In this document: positions 1 through 8,581 of the stretch, piece by piece
How positions within the stretch are numbered: position 1 is the first letter of the stretch
How the letters are laid out: every line of letters starts with the position of its first letter
Assembly (NCBI RefSeq): GCF_013393385.1
Contig: NZ_AP023239.1
Span: forward strand, 1,054,001 to 1,118,000
Direction of reading: 5' to 3'
Length of the DNA stretch: 64,000 nucleotides
Source of the DNA: Paenibacillus sp. URB8-2
GTDB taxonomy: Bacteria; Bacillota; Bacilli; Paenibacillales; Paenibacillaceae
Made by a program: the position numbers and the translations under genes
Notes under the pieces: model-generated
Database searches by the model: none
The model's input: only the letters and a program-made list of their open reading frames with translations
Told to the model about the DNA's origin: nothing

Positions 1-1
1 G

Positions 2-3000
2 GTTATCCAAAATCCGGGCTATGTAAGCCCCAATGAACCGGGGAACTGGGATTTCCGCGATCCGAAGGTCGTCCGGGACGAGGTGAATAACCGCTGGGTC
101 ATGGTCGTTTCCGGCGGCGATCACATCCGCTTCTTCACCTCGGAGAATCTGATCGACTGGACGCTGACCGACACCTTCGGCTACGGCAGCTATATAAGAG
201 GCGGAGTGTGGGAATGTCCCGACCTGTTCCCTCTGCCGGTGGATGGCAACGCCTCGAACATGAAATGGGTGCTGATGCTCAGCTCGGGCGCTAATCCGAA
301 GACGAACGGCTCGGATGCGGAGTATTTCATCGGCGATCTGACTCCCGAGGGCAAATTCGTCAACGATAACCCGGCAGGAACGGTGCTTAGAACCGATTAC
401 GGCAAAGAGATGTACGCTTCGACTTCCTTCGCCAACGCGCCGAACGGACGTCGGATCATACTGGCCTGGATGACCAACTGGGACTATCCGTTCAGCTTCC
501 CGACCTCGCCGTGGAAGGGAGAGCTGACGGTGCCGCGCGAATTGTCGCTGAAGACGACAGCGGACGGCCTGCGTCTGGCGCAGGCTCCGATTGCGGAGCT
601 TGAGACCTTGCGGGGCGCGCCATTCTCGGTTACCGATACTTCCGTCTCTGAGGATACGGACAATATCCTGGCTTCTTCCTTCGGCAATGCTTATGAAATT
701 GAGGCCGAGCTTGAACTGCCTCAGAGAGGAGCCGCTTCGGAATTCGGATTCTTATTGCGCGAAGGCGGCGACCAGCGGACCGCTATCGGTTACCGCGCAG
801 GGGACGGCACGCTGTTCATCGATCGTTCCGCTTCCGGACGGACCGATTTCTCATCCAAGTTCTCCACCCTGCATGAGGCCCATGTGCCGGTAGTGAACTC
901 CACGCTGAAGGTGCGCATTCTGGTGGACCAATCCTCCATCGAGGTGTTTGCAGCGGATGGCACGGCGGTGTTCTCCGATGTGATTTTTCCGGGTGCGGCG
1001 CGGAGCGGCATGAGCTTTTACGCCAAGGGCGGCGCGGTGAAGGTGAAGTCCTTGAAGGTATATCCGCTGAAAAATATTTGGAACGGCGAGTTTCAGCCGG
1101 ACGACTCGGCCGGCCGGATCATTCTGGACAGCAGTGTGCTGGAGCTGGGCTCCGGGGAATCCAAGGAGATCTACGCCAATGTGCTGCCGCATGAGTCCGC
1201 GAAGGAGTTAGTCTGGACCTCCGCCGACGAATCAGTCGTCAAGGCCGAGCCGTCCGGTTCCGGCAGCGCCGTGCTGAAGGCCGTGGCGCCGGGGACGGCG
1301 GCCGTTACCGTACAGACGTCTGACGGAAGCCTGTCAGCCGTCATTCAAGTGACCGTGGGTATATTCCATACGAATCTGAAAAACTGGAAGCCAAATTCCA
1401 GCTGGGCGGTGACATCCGAGGGCATCCGGGGCACCTTTGACAGCGACTCCAACTATATGTCGGGGGATCGGGCGGCGGATTTCACCTATGAAGCCGACGT
1501 TATGCTCCCGAGCACCGGCGGAGCCGGATCGATTCTGTTCCGGTCGAACACCGACGGTACGAGCGCTTACTATTTCAACCTTGATCCCAATTTGAAGGCT
1601 GCGCGGCTGTTCTATATGGCCGATGGCCAGTTCCAGGACCGGCAGGTGCTGGCGAAAGTGCCAATGGCTCTGACGACGGGAGTGAAGCATCATGCCAAAA
1701 TCACAGCCGTGGGCACGCGGATCACAATCGAGCTGGACGGACGGCAAATTATTGATGTAGACGACGATACCTATCGTCAGGGCGCATTCGGTGTGAATGT
1801 ATTCGGCGGGGACGCCTATTACCAGAACGTCAATGTAACCGGGGCAACGGCGGCTGATGATTCGGTCTACCGTTTCATAAATGAGGGGACGGGAGCGGCG
1901 CTTGCGGCCGACAGCCAAAATTCCCTAGCCTTGCTGAGAACGGCGCCTGAACAGGAATCGGTCAATCAATACTGGAGCTATTACCCGATCAAAAATAACG
2001 CCTACACGATCCGGACGGGGGGAAGCGGCAAATCGCTCGACTGGGATACGGGGGCGAACAAGGTTCAATTGTACGCCTATCTCGGCTATGACAATCAGCG
2101 CTGGCTGGTGAACGGGAACTCGGACGGGACGCTGACGATCCTGTCCAAGTTCCAGCCAGGCAAGGCGCTGGAAGCCCGGGAGGATGGAACGGTCGCGCTT
2201 GGCGACGCGGACGGTTCCGATCGGCAAAAATGGCGCGCCGTGAAGGTGGAGGCCGGCGGCGGAGAGCCTGAGCCGCTGCCATCGGCAGCACCGTCAGCAG
2301 CGCCATCAGTAGCACCGTCGGCGGCGCCATCGGCAGCGCCGTCAGTGGTGCCATCGGCCGAGCCCTCAGCGGCATCGTCGGCCGAGCCGACCCCGGCACC
2401 CGAGCCGACGCCTGCTCCGGCACCGAAGCCCTCAGCGGCTCCGCAGCCGGGGGATGCCGTGACGGGCACCGTCAATCAGGCTTCGGCAGCCTTCTTTACC
2501 GCTGCCAAGACGGAGCAGGGAAGCGGTTCGGCGCTGGCGATCAAGCTTGACGGCGGCGCGCTGAAACAGCTGGCCGGCGACAAGGCGGCCGATCTTCAGA
2601 TCAAGGTCGGCGTGAAGGAAGACGTTGTGATAACCGGCTTGTCGGCCGCCGAGTGGAACGGGCTGTTTCAAGGAGGAAGCCGTCTCACCGTCAGCACGCC
2701 GGAGCTTACCCTGCCGCTGACTTCGCTTTCGATTGGCGATGCCATCGCAGGTCTGGGCGGCAATGTGAAGGCGGAGGACATCGGAGTGCGTCTGTCCATT
2801 GAGCGTAGCGCGGCGGCGTCCGATGCGGAGAAGATAGCCGCGGGTCAGGGATATCGTCTGCTGGCCGATCCGCTGGCGGTCAAGCTGACGCTTAGTTACA
2901 AGGACAAGAGTGTGTCCGCGCCTTTAAAAGCGCCGGCTGAACTGCTCATTCCGGTTCCGTCAGAGCAGGCGGGAACGCAGGGCGGAATTGCCGCCGTTTC

Positions 3001-3697
3001 GGTTCAGGATGGAGGAAGGCTGTTTGCGATACCGGCTGCGCTTAGGACGGTGGATAACACACGGTATGCCGTCATCCACGAGGCTGCCGGTTACCGGACG
3101 TATGCGCTGCTGAGCGGTAAGACGTCCTTCTCCGACACCCCGGGCCACTGGGTTCAGGGCATCGCCGCAGACCTGGCGGGCCGCCTGATGCTTGCAGGCG
3201 ACGGAGACGGCCGGTTTGCGCCGGAACGCAAGGTTACGCGTTCGGAACTGGCGGCGCTCTCCGTACGAAGCCTCGGGCTCATGGGCGGAGAGATTTCATC
3301 CCCCGCCTTCAGTGATGTGCCTGCCTCTTCCTGGGCCTACGGACCGGCGGAGCTTGCGCATCAGTATGGGCTTGTCACCGGCTATCCCGGCGGCGTCTTT
3401 GACGGCGGCGGTGAGGTGAGCAGGGAACAGGCTATGGTGATCGTTTACAATGCCATCTCCCTCATCAAGGGAGGACATCCGCCGGCGGAACCTGTGAAGA
3501 CGGCGGGCAGCCTGTCTGCTTACCGGGACCGCAGCGAGTTGTCTCCATGGGCTGCAGCTGCGGCTGCATATCTTATTGACAGCGGCATTGTCCAGGGAGA
3601 CGGTACCCGCGAGCTTAGACCGAAGGATACGCTGACAAGAGCGGAAGCGGCTGCCTTGATTCACCGCATGCTTCAGGCAAACAGTTGGATCGACTAA
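2..3697 (+). CDS. SLH-anchored GH32 levanase/fructanase, 5' end outside the window
   Basis: The reading frame is open from base 2, so the gene starts upstream. The visible part carries the GH32 transition-state stabiliser motif (FRDPKV, bases 53-70) and the acid/base motif (ECPDLF, near 212-229). The nucleophile motif must lie before the window. In order follow the GH32 C-terminal beta-sandwich (about 620-1070), a bacterial Ig-like domain (about 1100-1350), a CBM66-like jelly roll (about 1360-1845), a ricin-type beta-trefoil (about 1860-2250), a Pro/Ser/Ala linker (2272-2450), a beta-rich region of unknown family and three SLH repeats (about 3130-3690). CBM66 modules bind levan ends, so a cell-wall-attached exo-levanase or inulinase is likely; the exact fructan cannot be read from sequence. 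A strong terminator follows. Confidence 0.88.
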   Translation, partial: VIQNPGYVSPNEPGNWDFRDPKVVRDEVNNRWVMVVSGGDHIRFFTSENLIDWTLTDTFGYGSYIRGGVWECPDLFPLPVDGNASNMKWVLMLSSGANPKTNGSDAEYFIGDLTPEGKFVNDNPAGTVLRTDYGKEMYASTSFANAPNGRRIILAWMTNWDYPFSFPTSPWKGELTVPRELSLKTTADGLRLAQAPIAELETLRGAPFSVTDTSVSEDTDNILASSFGNAYEIEAELELPQRGAASEFGFLLREGGDQRTAIGYRAGDGTLFIDRSASGRTDFSSKFSTLHEAHVPVVNSTLKVRILVDQSSIEVFAADGTAVFSDVIFPGAARSGMSFYAKGGAVKVKSLKVYPLKNIWNGEFQPDDSAGRIILDSSVLELGSGESKEIYANVLPHESAKELVWTSADESVVKAEPSGSGSAVLKAVAPGTAAVTVQTSDGSLSAVIQVTVGIFHTNLKNWKPNSSWAVTSEGIRGTFDSDSNYMSGDRAADFTYEADVMLPSTGGAGSILFRSNTDGTSAYYFNLDPNLKAARLFYMADGQFQDRQVLAKVPMALTTGVKHHAKITAVGTRITIELDGRQIIDVDDDTYRQGAFGVNVFGGDAYYQNVNVTGATAADDSVYRFINEGTGAALAADSQNSLALLRTAPEQESVNQYWSYYPIKNNAYTIRTGGSGKSLDWDTGANKVQLYAYLGYDNQRWLVNGNSDGTLTILSKFQPGKALEAREDGTVALGDADGSDRQKWRAVKVEAGGGEPEPLPSAAPSAAPSVAPSAAPSAAPSVVPSAEPSAASSAEPTPAPEPTPAPAPKPSAAPQPGDAVTGTVNQASAAFFTAAKTEQGSGSALAIKLDGGALKQLAGDKAADLQIKVGVKEDVVITGLSAAEWNGLFQGGSRLTVSTPELTLPLTSLSIGDAIAGLGGNVKAEDIGVRLSIERSAAASDAEKIAAGQGYRLLADPLAVKLTLSYKDKSVSAPLKAPAELLIPVPSEQAGTQGGIAAVSVQDGGRLFAIPAALRTVDNTRYAVIHEAAGYRTYALLSGKTSFSDTPGHWVQGIAADLAGRLMLAGDGDGRFAPERKVTRSELAALSVRSLGLMGGEISSPAFSDVPASSWAYGPAELAHQYGLVTGYPGGVFDGGGEVSREQAMVIVYNAISLIKGGHPPAEPVKTAGSLSAYRDRSELSPWAAAAAAYLIDSGIVQGDGTRELRPKDTLTRAEAAALIHRMLQANSWID

Positions 3698-3724
3698 TCG
3701 GCTAAACATAGCATCAAGCGCGAA

Positions 3725-3777
3725 GCGGAGCATGCCCGCAGGGTTCACGGAACCTTGCGGGCACTCCGCTTTTTTTG
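3725..3777 (+). terminator. Rho-independent terminator after the levanase gene
   Basis: A long GC-rich inverted repeat (arms starting GCGGAG and ending CTCCGC, with matching inner arms GGGTTC/GAACCT) is followed by a run of seven T. Confidence 0.9.
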
Positions 3778-3843
3778 CGGAAAAGGAGAAGTTCGATAGG
3801 AGGGCTCCTTGCGCGCCGCCGGCGGGCAGAGTCCGGGAACGGC

Positions 3844-3852
3844 TGGTATAAT
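3844..3852 (+). promoter_or_regulatory. Extended -10 promoter of the YpsA-like gene
   Basis: TGG-TATAAT is a perfect extended -10 element 34 bases before the chosen start codon. No good -35 is seen, which is usual for extended -10 promoters. Confidence 0.6.
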
Positions 3853-3886
3853 GGAAAGACCGACTGAAAGAGGAAAGAGGCATGAC

Positions 3887-4444
3887 ATGAAAACACTGCT
3901 CGTTACCGGCTACCGGGCGCATGAGCTTGGAATTTATGACAATAAACATCCCGGCATTCCCTATATCAAAAAGGCGCTCGCCAACCGTATGCTGCCGCTG
4001 CTGGAAGAGGGGTTGGAATGGATCATCACCCCCGGACAGTACGGCGTAGACCTGTGGGCGTGCGAAACCGCGCTTGAACTTAAAGGCAGCTATCCCGGCC
4101 TGAAGCTGGGCATCATCACAGCCCATGCAGCACCGGAGGAAAGATGGAAGGAAGAGAAGCAGGACGAATTTCGCCGGATTGCGGCGGCGGCCGATTACTA
4201 CGGGGCGGTCAGCAACCGTCCTTATGAAGGAAGCTGGCAGTTCCAGGCAAGGGATGAGCTGCTGATGCGCAAAAGCGACGGGCTGCTGTTGGTGTACGAC
4301 GCGGATGCGGCGGAAGGAAGCCCGAAGTATATCAAAGAAAAAGCAGTGAAGCTGCAGGAAGAGACGGGGTACACGCTGCTGACGATTTCAATGGACGACA
4401 TCCAGAGCATGGCGGATGAGGAAAATCAGTCGTCATACGACTGA
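3887..4444 (+). CDS. ypsA: YpsA-family SLOG-domain protein (DUF1273)
   Basis: This is a 185-residue protein beginning MKTLLVTGYRAHELGI, the Rossmann-like SLOG fold start typical of the YpsA family, which is normally about 180 residues. The ATG at 3887 is chosen because AAAGAGG lies just upstream and because an extended -10 promoter sits at 3844-3852, inside the longer in-frame extension. The family is thought to bind a nucleotide or NAD-type ligand and has been linked to cell-division control in Bacillus and Staphylococcus. Its molecular reaction is not known. It is a single gene, convergent with the next one. Confidence 0.85.
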   Translation: MKTLLVTGYRAHELGIYDNKHPGIPYIKKALANRMLPLLEEGLEWIITPGQYGVDLWACETALELKGSYPGLKLGIITAHAAPEERWKEEKQDEFRRIAAAADYYGAVSNRPYEGSWQFQARDELLMRKSDGLLLVYDADAAEGSPKYIKEKAVKLQEETGYTLLTISMDDIQSMADEENQSSYD

Positions 4445-4577
4445 AACCGGGTCCGGCCGAAACTGCGGCGATTATCCGTAGCCAAATAAGAAAGGAGCCG
4501 CCGAGGCAGCTCCCGAATCCTTGATTCGCCGTCATCTTATAGCGGCCCTGACAATCCCCATAATCCCGACAATCCCG

Positions 4578-5039
4578 CTAGAAAGGCTTGAATACCATGA
4601 GCAGAATGAGGAGGAACGCGGCCGCATGGGTGACGCTTTCCCACTTGGCCGACAGCCTCGACAGCTGCTTATACGATTCCGGCAGGTTCTCGCCCTTCTG
4701 AGCATTGACAATTTTCAGCTGTTTGTTCATCTGCTTCGGAAGAATCCCCACAACGATCACCTGGACAGCCAAGTAGATGACGATGGAGGCGATAAACCAG
4801 CCTGCTTTGAACAGAGACGGCTCCAGAATCGCCATAGCAATGCCCGTCAGGAGCAGCAGAATACTGCCGACCTTTGGGAGGATCTCCAGTCTGTGCAGCA
4901 ACGACAAGACAAATTTGGCCTGACTGACCGTTTTTGCGCTTTTGGCGATTAGCGGAAAAGCAAAGGCCGCCCCCAGCCCCATTACAGCGGCGGCAATGTG
5001 GACAAACAGAACATAAATATACAAACCATACTCCCCCAA
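4578..5039 (-). CDS. DUF2269-like integral membrane protein
   Basis: This is a 153-residue, very hydrophobic protein with four predicted membrane segments. The first follows MGEYGLYIYVLFVHIAAAVMG, where a His lies in the first helix. A soluble loop carrying KQMNKQLKIVNAQKGE sits between helices three and four. The length, topology and early His fit the DUF2269 group, some members of which have been suggested to be haem-linked. The function is unknown. It is transcribed alone, away from the amidase gene. Confidence 0.6.
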   Translation of the reverse strand: MGEYGLYIYVLFVHIAAAVMGLGAAFAFPLIAKSAKTVSQAKFVLSLLHRLEILPKVGSILLLLTGIAMAILEPSLFKAGWFIASIVIYLAVQVIVVGILPKQMNKQLKIVNAQKGENLPESYKQLSRLSAKWESVTHAAAFLLILLMVFKPF

Positions 5040-5133
5040 TCAACGGATGGAAATGTTATCCTGTTGGCTATTATATAGTCGAAGGCTAGGATATTTGTCA
5101 CTTATTTCGGGGGGGAGAATATTTTTTTCAACG

Positions 5134-5178
5134 AAAAGAGAGGGAGATGCAAGCCCAATCGGACCCGTGTCTCCCTCT
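5134..5178 (-). terminator. Terminator after the amidase gene
   Basis: On the minus strand AGAGGGAGA pairs with TCTCCCTCT and is followed by TTTT. It lies just beyond the amidase stop codon. Confidence 0.8.
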
Positions 5179-5188
5179 TCGCCTATAA

Positions 5189-6655
5189 TTAGATAAAGCT
5201 GCGCAGCGACGGCGACTTGCGGGCTTTGGAGTGTCTCTCGAACGCGTAAGCCAGCCGGATCAGCGTCGGCTCGGCGTAAGCCATGCCCGCAAACGTCACG
5301 CCGAAGGGCTCGCCGTCCGGAGTGTAACCGGCGGGCACGACAATCGACGGGTATCCCGCCCGGGCCATAATTCTTGAGCCGAAATCGGCGGGGAACAGCA
5401 GGGCGTCCAAGCGGTGCTCCCGCATGACGGCGTCGATGCCCTCTTCCTTGCACAACCTGAGATCGGCCGCCCTGTCGCGGAGATACTGCGGCTCCGTCAA
5501 AGCGCCGGAGGTTCTGTACTCAGCGTCAAGCAGCGTCGATTGGCCATAGCGGAGCGTTTCCATCGGATGGGCGTGGTTGAAAGCGATGATGTCTTTCAGC
5601 GTGCGCATGGGCGCGCCCGGACCGAGCTTCGCCAGGTAGGCGTTCAGCGAATTTTTGAACTCGTTCAGCAGAACCGTGGAATAGCGGACCTCACGCGCTG
5701 TCGGCACATTTGCGGGATCGACGATTACCGCCCCTTGGTCCTTCATTAGCCGGACGGCCGCCTCATACAGCGCAATCCGGTCTTCGCCGACTTCCTCGAA
5801 GTAGTAATCGCGCGGTATGCCGATTCTTGCGCCCTGAAGGCCGTTCCCGTCCAAAAATTCGGTGTAATCGCCGTGGTTTCTCTCGAGTGAGGCGCCCATG
5901 GCGGCGTCCGTTTCGTCCTGGCCGAGCATGGCATTCAGCAGCAGCACCGCATCGTGCACCGTTCTCGCCATCGGTCCGGCGGTATCCTGCGTGTTCGACA
6001 GCGGCAGGATGCCGGAGCGGCTGATCAGCCCGACCGTGGGCTTGATGCCGACAATGGAGCCGAGGCTGGCGGGGTTGAGGATTGAGCCGGAGGTTTCCGT
6101 TCCGACGGAGACCGTGCAGAAATTGCAGGCGACGGCCACAGCGGAGCCCGAGCTTGAGCCTCCCGTCGGCTTCGAAATATTGTATGGGTTCAGCGTCTGC
6201 CCGCCGCGCGAGCTGTATCCGGACGGCATGCCCATGGTCATGAAGTTGGCGAACTCGGTCATGTTCGTCTTGCCAAGGATCACCGCTCCCGCTTTTCGCA
6301 GCCGGGACACAATAAAGGCGTCTTCCCCGGCAAAAGAATCCGCAAGCGCAAGCGACCCGGCGCTCGTATGCATTTTATCCCCCGTGTTGATGTTGTCCTT
6401 GAGCATGACGGGCACGCCATGGAGCGGCCCCCGGGCGCCGAGCCTTGCGCGCTCCGTATCCATGGCATCCGCGATAAACAGAGCGTCCGGATTAATCTCA
6501 ATGACTGAATTTACCGTCAGCCCGTTCTTGTCATGATCCGCGATGCGTTCAAGGTACATCAGAACGAGCTGTCTGGATGTGATTTCGCCGGAGTCCAGCG
6601 CTGCCTGAATCTTCGTAATCGTCGTCTCCACAATTTCAAATGCCATCCTTCGCAC
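5189..6655 (-). CDS. Amidase-signature family enzyme
   Basis: This is a 488-residue amidase-signature hydrolase. The Ser-cisSer-Lys triad is visible: Lys86 in VMLKDN, the cis-Ser in GGSSSGS (168 or 169) and the nucleophile Ser191 in TETSGSI. The protein is longer and more complete than a GatA fragment, and no gatB or gatC gene is nearby, so it is a free-standing amidase of unknown substrate rather than part of the tRNA amidotransferase. The chosen GTG start (MRRMAFE) has AGGAAG upstream. The internal ATG three codons on is also possible. It has no signal peptide, so it should be cytoplasmic. Confidence 0.85.
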   Translation of the reverse strand: MRRMAFEIVETTITKIQAALDSGEITSRQLVLMYLERIADHDKNGLTVNSVIEINPDALFIADAMDTERARLGARGPLHGVPVMLKDNINTGDKMHTSAGSLALADSFAGEDAFIVSRLRKAGAVILGKTNMTEFANFMTMGMPSGYSSRGGQTLNPYNISKPTGGSSSGSAVAVACNFCTVSVGTETSGSILNPASLGSIVGIKPTVGLISRSGILPLSNTQDTAGPMARTVHDAVLLLNAMLGQDETDAAMGASLERNHGDYTEFLDGNGLQGARIGIPRDYYFEEVGEDRIALYEAAVRLMKDQGAVIVDPANVPTAREVRYSTVLLNEFKNSLNAYLAKLGPGAPMRTLKDIIAFNHAHPMETLRYGQSTLLDAEYRTSGALTEPQYLRDRAADLRLCKEEGIDAVMREHRLDALLFPADFGSRIMARAGYPSIVVPAGYTPDGEPFGVTFAGMAYAEPTLIRLAYAFERHSKARKSPSLRSFI

Positions 6656-6758
6656 GCTTCTTCCTGTTATGGAATCGCCTTCAAATTTAATATAAGCCAG
6701 TTTAGCTTTGCTTCATAGTCTGACTTCGATTTTTTTGCTGAGGAAGCAGCGCTCGGCA

Positions 6759-6817
6759 AAAAAAATAAAGCGGAAGCGGCCCGGCTATATTTGAGGCCAA
6801 GCTCGTTTCCGCTTTTT
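6759..6817 (-). terminator. Terminator downstream of the 6846-7334 gene
   Basis: A 12-base stem (AAAGCGGAAGCG against CGTTTCCGCTTT, one wobble) is flanked by A-runs on the left and T-runs on the right. It can therefore stop transcription from either side and separates the two minus-strand genes. Confidence 0.8.
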
Positions 6818-6845
6818 CAAGACGTAAAGCCCCGGACAAGAGAAG

Positions 6846-7334
6846 CTAATCCTGTATCTGCGAAAAGCCTTCTTCCGCCAAATATTCTCTCGCTTCCTCC
6901 GGCGTTTCAAAGGCCATTTCTAAACTCAGGCCCGAATAGAGATACCACAGGTCGTCCTCGGCTTTAAGTGTAAGATTCTCGCCTTTCCCGTTCACCCAGT
7001 TCGTCTCGGCCGCAAGCCGCTTGCGCTTCTTGGCTGACGGCGCCGCTTCGGGCAAAGGCTCGGAAAGCGAAGCGATGGAGGCGTCCAGCAGGCGCCGCAG
7101 TTCGTCCTCCGTGAAATCGCGGATGTTGACGAAGCCCTTGGCGTCGGTCTGGTAGCCTTTCAGCAGACCCGCGAATACATAGCCGTTGCCGTTCGGATGG
7201 AGATGAAACGCAACGGTCTTTTTGTCGTGCAGGCTTTCTTCATAATGGTAGTTGACCCTTCCTAAAGAAACGTCTTTGCGCTGAAGCTGCGGATAGGAGT
7301 CAAGAATCTCGATTTTTTGTTGAAAAGTAAGCAT
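6846..7334 (-). CDS. Conserved hypothetical protein
   Basis: This is a 162-residue protein I do not recognise. It starts MLTFQQKIEILDSYP and has no signal peptide or membrane segment. The N-terminal half contains a beta-rich stretch with VAFHLHPNGNGYVFAGLLKGY. A charged spacer with AKKRKR separates it from a C-terminal beta/alpha part ending with TPEEAREYLAEEGF. The composition suggests a small cytoplasmic protein with two halves. It has its own terminator and is divergent from the Nudix gene. No function can be assigned. Confidence 0.7.
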   Translation of the reverse strand: MLTFQQKIEILDSYPQLQRKDVSLGRVNYHYEESLHDKKTVAFHLHPNGNGYVFAGLLKGYQTDAKGFVNIRDFTEDELRRLLDASIASLSEPLPEAAPSAKKRKRLAAETNWVNGKGENLTLKAEDDLWYLYSGLSLEMAFETPEEAREYLAEEGFSQIQD

Positions 7335-7385
7335 AGGGTCAGCCTCCGTTGTTCGAATCGGTCCAGCCGGGACGCAGGAGTCATT

Positions 7386-7556
7386 TTATCCACGGCTTTC
7401 GCTATCTGATTATATCATGCCGCCCGGCTCCACGCCGCTTTCGGACGGTTTATCCCCATATCCGCAGTGTAAAATGTGGATAGTGTGGAAAAATAGATCT
7501 AAATTATATTTTTGTGGATAAAAGATATATATCTAATGAAATAATCCACTGGATAA
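7386..7556. promoter_or_regulatory. Cluster of DnaA-box-like 9-mers
   Basis: One perfect DnaA box (TGTGGATAA, 7513-7521) is accompanied by one- or two-mismatch versions: TTATCCACG (7386), TTATCCCCA (7450), TGTGGATAG (7475), TGTGGAAAA (7484) and ACTGGATAA (7548). They sit in an AT-rich gap between divergent genes. Confidence 0.5.
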
Positions 7557-7607
7557 TCACAGTATGCAGCGTTATATTCCATTTATAACATGACGGAGGT
7601 GGCTTCA

Positions 7608-8006
7608 TTGATTCAAGTGGCGGCGGCCATCATTTATAATTCCGAGGGGAAGGTGCTGATTGCGCGCCGCAGGGAAGGCAAGTCCCAGGCGGGATTCTGG
7701 GAATTTCCCGGCGGCAAAATCGAAGACGGCGAAGACGCCTGCGCCTGCCTGCGGCGGGAATTGATCGAGGAGATGGGTATCGCCATCGTTCCTTATGAAT
7801 ATTTTGGCGTTAACGAGCACCGTTACGGCGGCGTCTTGCATATCCGGCTGATCGCCTGGAAAGCGGAATACCGGGGAGGCGATATCATTCTGACGGATCA
7901 TGATGACTGTCGCTGGGAGCGTCCGGGGGAGCTGGAACGTTTTCTTTTTGCGCCTGCGGATATTCCGTTTGTGCAGAAGCTGGACTCGGAAGCGGGCAAG
8001 CGGTGA
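7608..8006 (+). CDS. mutT: MutT-type Nudix hydrolase
   Basis: This is a 132-residue Nudix enzyme with a complete Nudix box (G-x5-E-x7-RELIEEMGI) about one third into the protein, and the MutT-like start QVAAAIIYNSEGKVLIARR. It probably hydrolyses 8-oxo-dGTP or a related oxidised nucleotide, although Nudix specificity cannot be fixed by sequence alone. The TTG at 7608 is chosen because a perfect GGAGGT (7595-7600) sits seven bases before it. The in-frame ATG at 7590 lies ahead of that ribosome binding site. A terminator follows directly. Confidence 0.85.
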   Translation: MIQVAAAIIYNSEGKVLIARRREGKSQAGFWEFPGGKIEDGEDACACLRRELIEEMGIAIVPYEYFGVNEHRYGGVLHIRLIAWKAEYRGGDIILTDHDDCRWERPGELERFLFAPADIPFVQKLDSEAGKR

Positions 8007-8025
8007 AAGAAGAACACGAATGAAG

Positions 8026-8051
8026 GAGCGGCGCTTCATACCGCTCTTTTT
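8026..8051 (+). terminator. Terminator after the Nudix gene
   Basis: GAGCGG and CCGCTC pair around a nine-base loop and are followed by a T-run. Confidence 0.8.
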
Positions 8052-8100
8052 ATCATATAATTTGCGGTTTGCAGACGTTATGATAGAGGAAAGAACGCTA

Positions 8101-8472
8101 ATGAGGAGTGGGAACTTGCTGAAATTAGACTACAGACGAATGCTGCTCCACATCGCCATATATGCCGTTTTGTTTTTTGCGCTGCCTCTGTTTTTGCGGA
8201 GCCATCCGGGCACAATGAGTGATCTGGGCGCGCTGGTCATGCTGCTCTTGATGATCTGTCCGGCGGCCATCTTTATTTTGTCGGGAGAGCTTGGTTTTCG
8301 GGCAGGCTTTCGTCCGCTGGCGGCACTTCTGCCCATGCTTCTATTTGCGATATCGGTGCTTACGGTGTTTGAAGGCAGTGTAACCGGTTTTGTGTATTCG
8401 GCGGTTTACGGTGTGATATCGCTGACGGGGAACGCAGTCGGTGCTTTTTTTCGGAAGAGGACAAGGAGATAA
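8101..8472 (+). CDS. Small polytopic membrane protein of unknown function
   Basis: This is a protein of about 120 residues with four predicted membrane segments and a basic C-terminus (FFRKRTRR). It belongs to no family I can name. Two starts are possible: ATG at 8101, with GAGGAAAG upstream, and TTG at 8116, with GAGGAG seven bases upstream (giving MLKLDYRRMLLHIAI). A TATAAT at 8056-8061 could serve as its -10. It stands alone between the Nudix gene and the histidine kinase gene. Confidence 0.65.
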   Translation: MRSGNLLKLDYRRMLLHIAIYAVLFFALPLFLRSHPGTMSDLGALVMLLLMICPAAIFILSGELGFRAGFRPLAALLPMLLFAISVLTVFEGSVTGFVYSAVYGVISLTGNAVGAFFRKRTRR

Positions 8473-8581
8473 AGGAGAAGAAGATTTGAAGGCGCCGGAG
8501 GTTCGATCATGTGATCTGTGAAATGCAATGCTGCCGATCCGGACGAAGGCAAGGTAAAATCGGTTTGGGAGGGAAATCAAG

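Noticed and set aside
7386..7556. Chromosomal origin of replication
   Set aside because: DnaA-box-like sites are present, but dnaA, dnaN, recF, gyrB and rpmH are not nearby.
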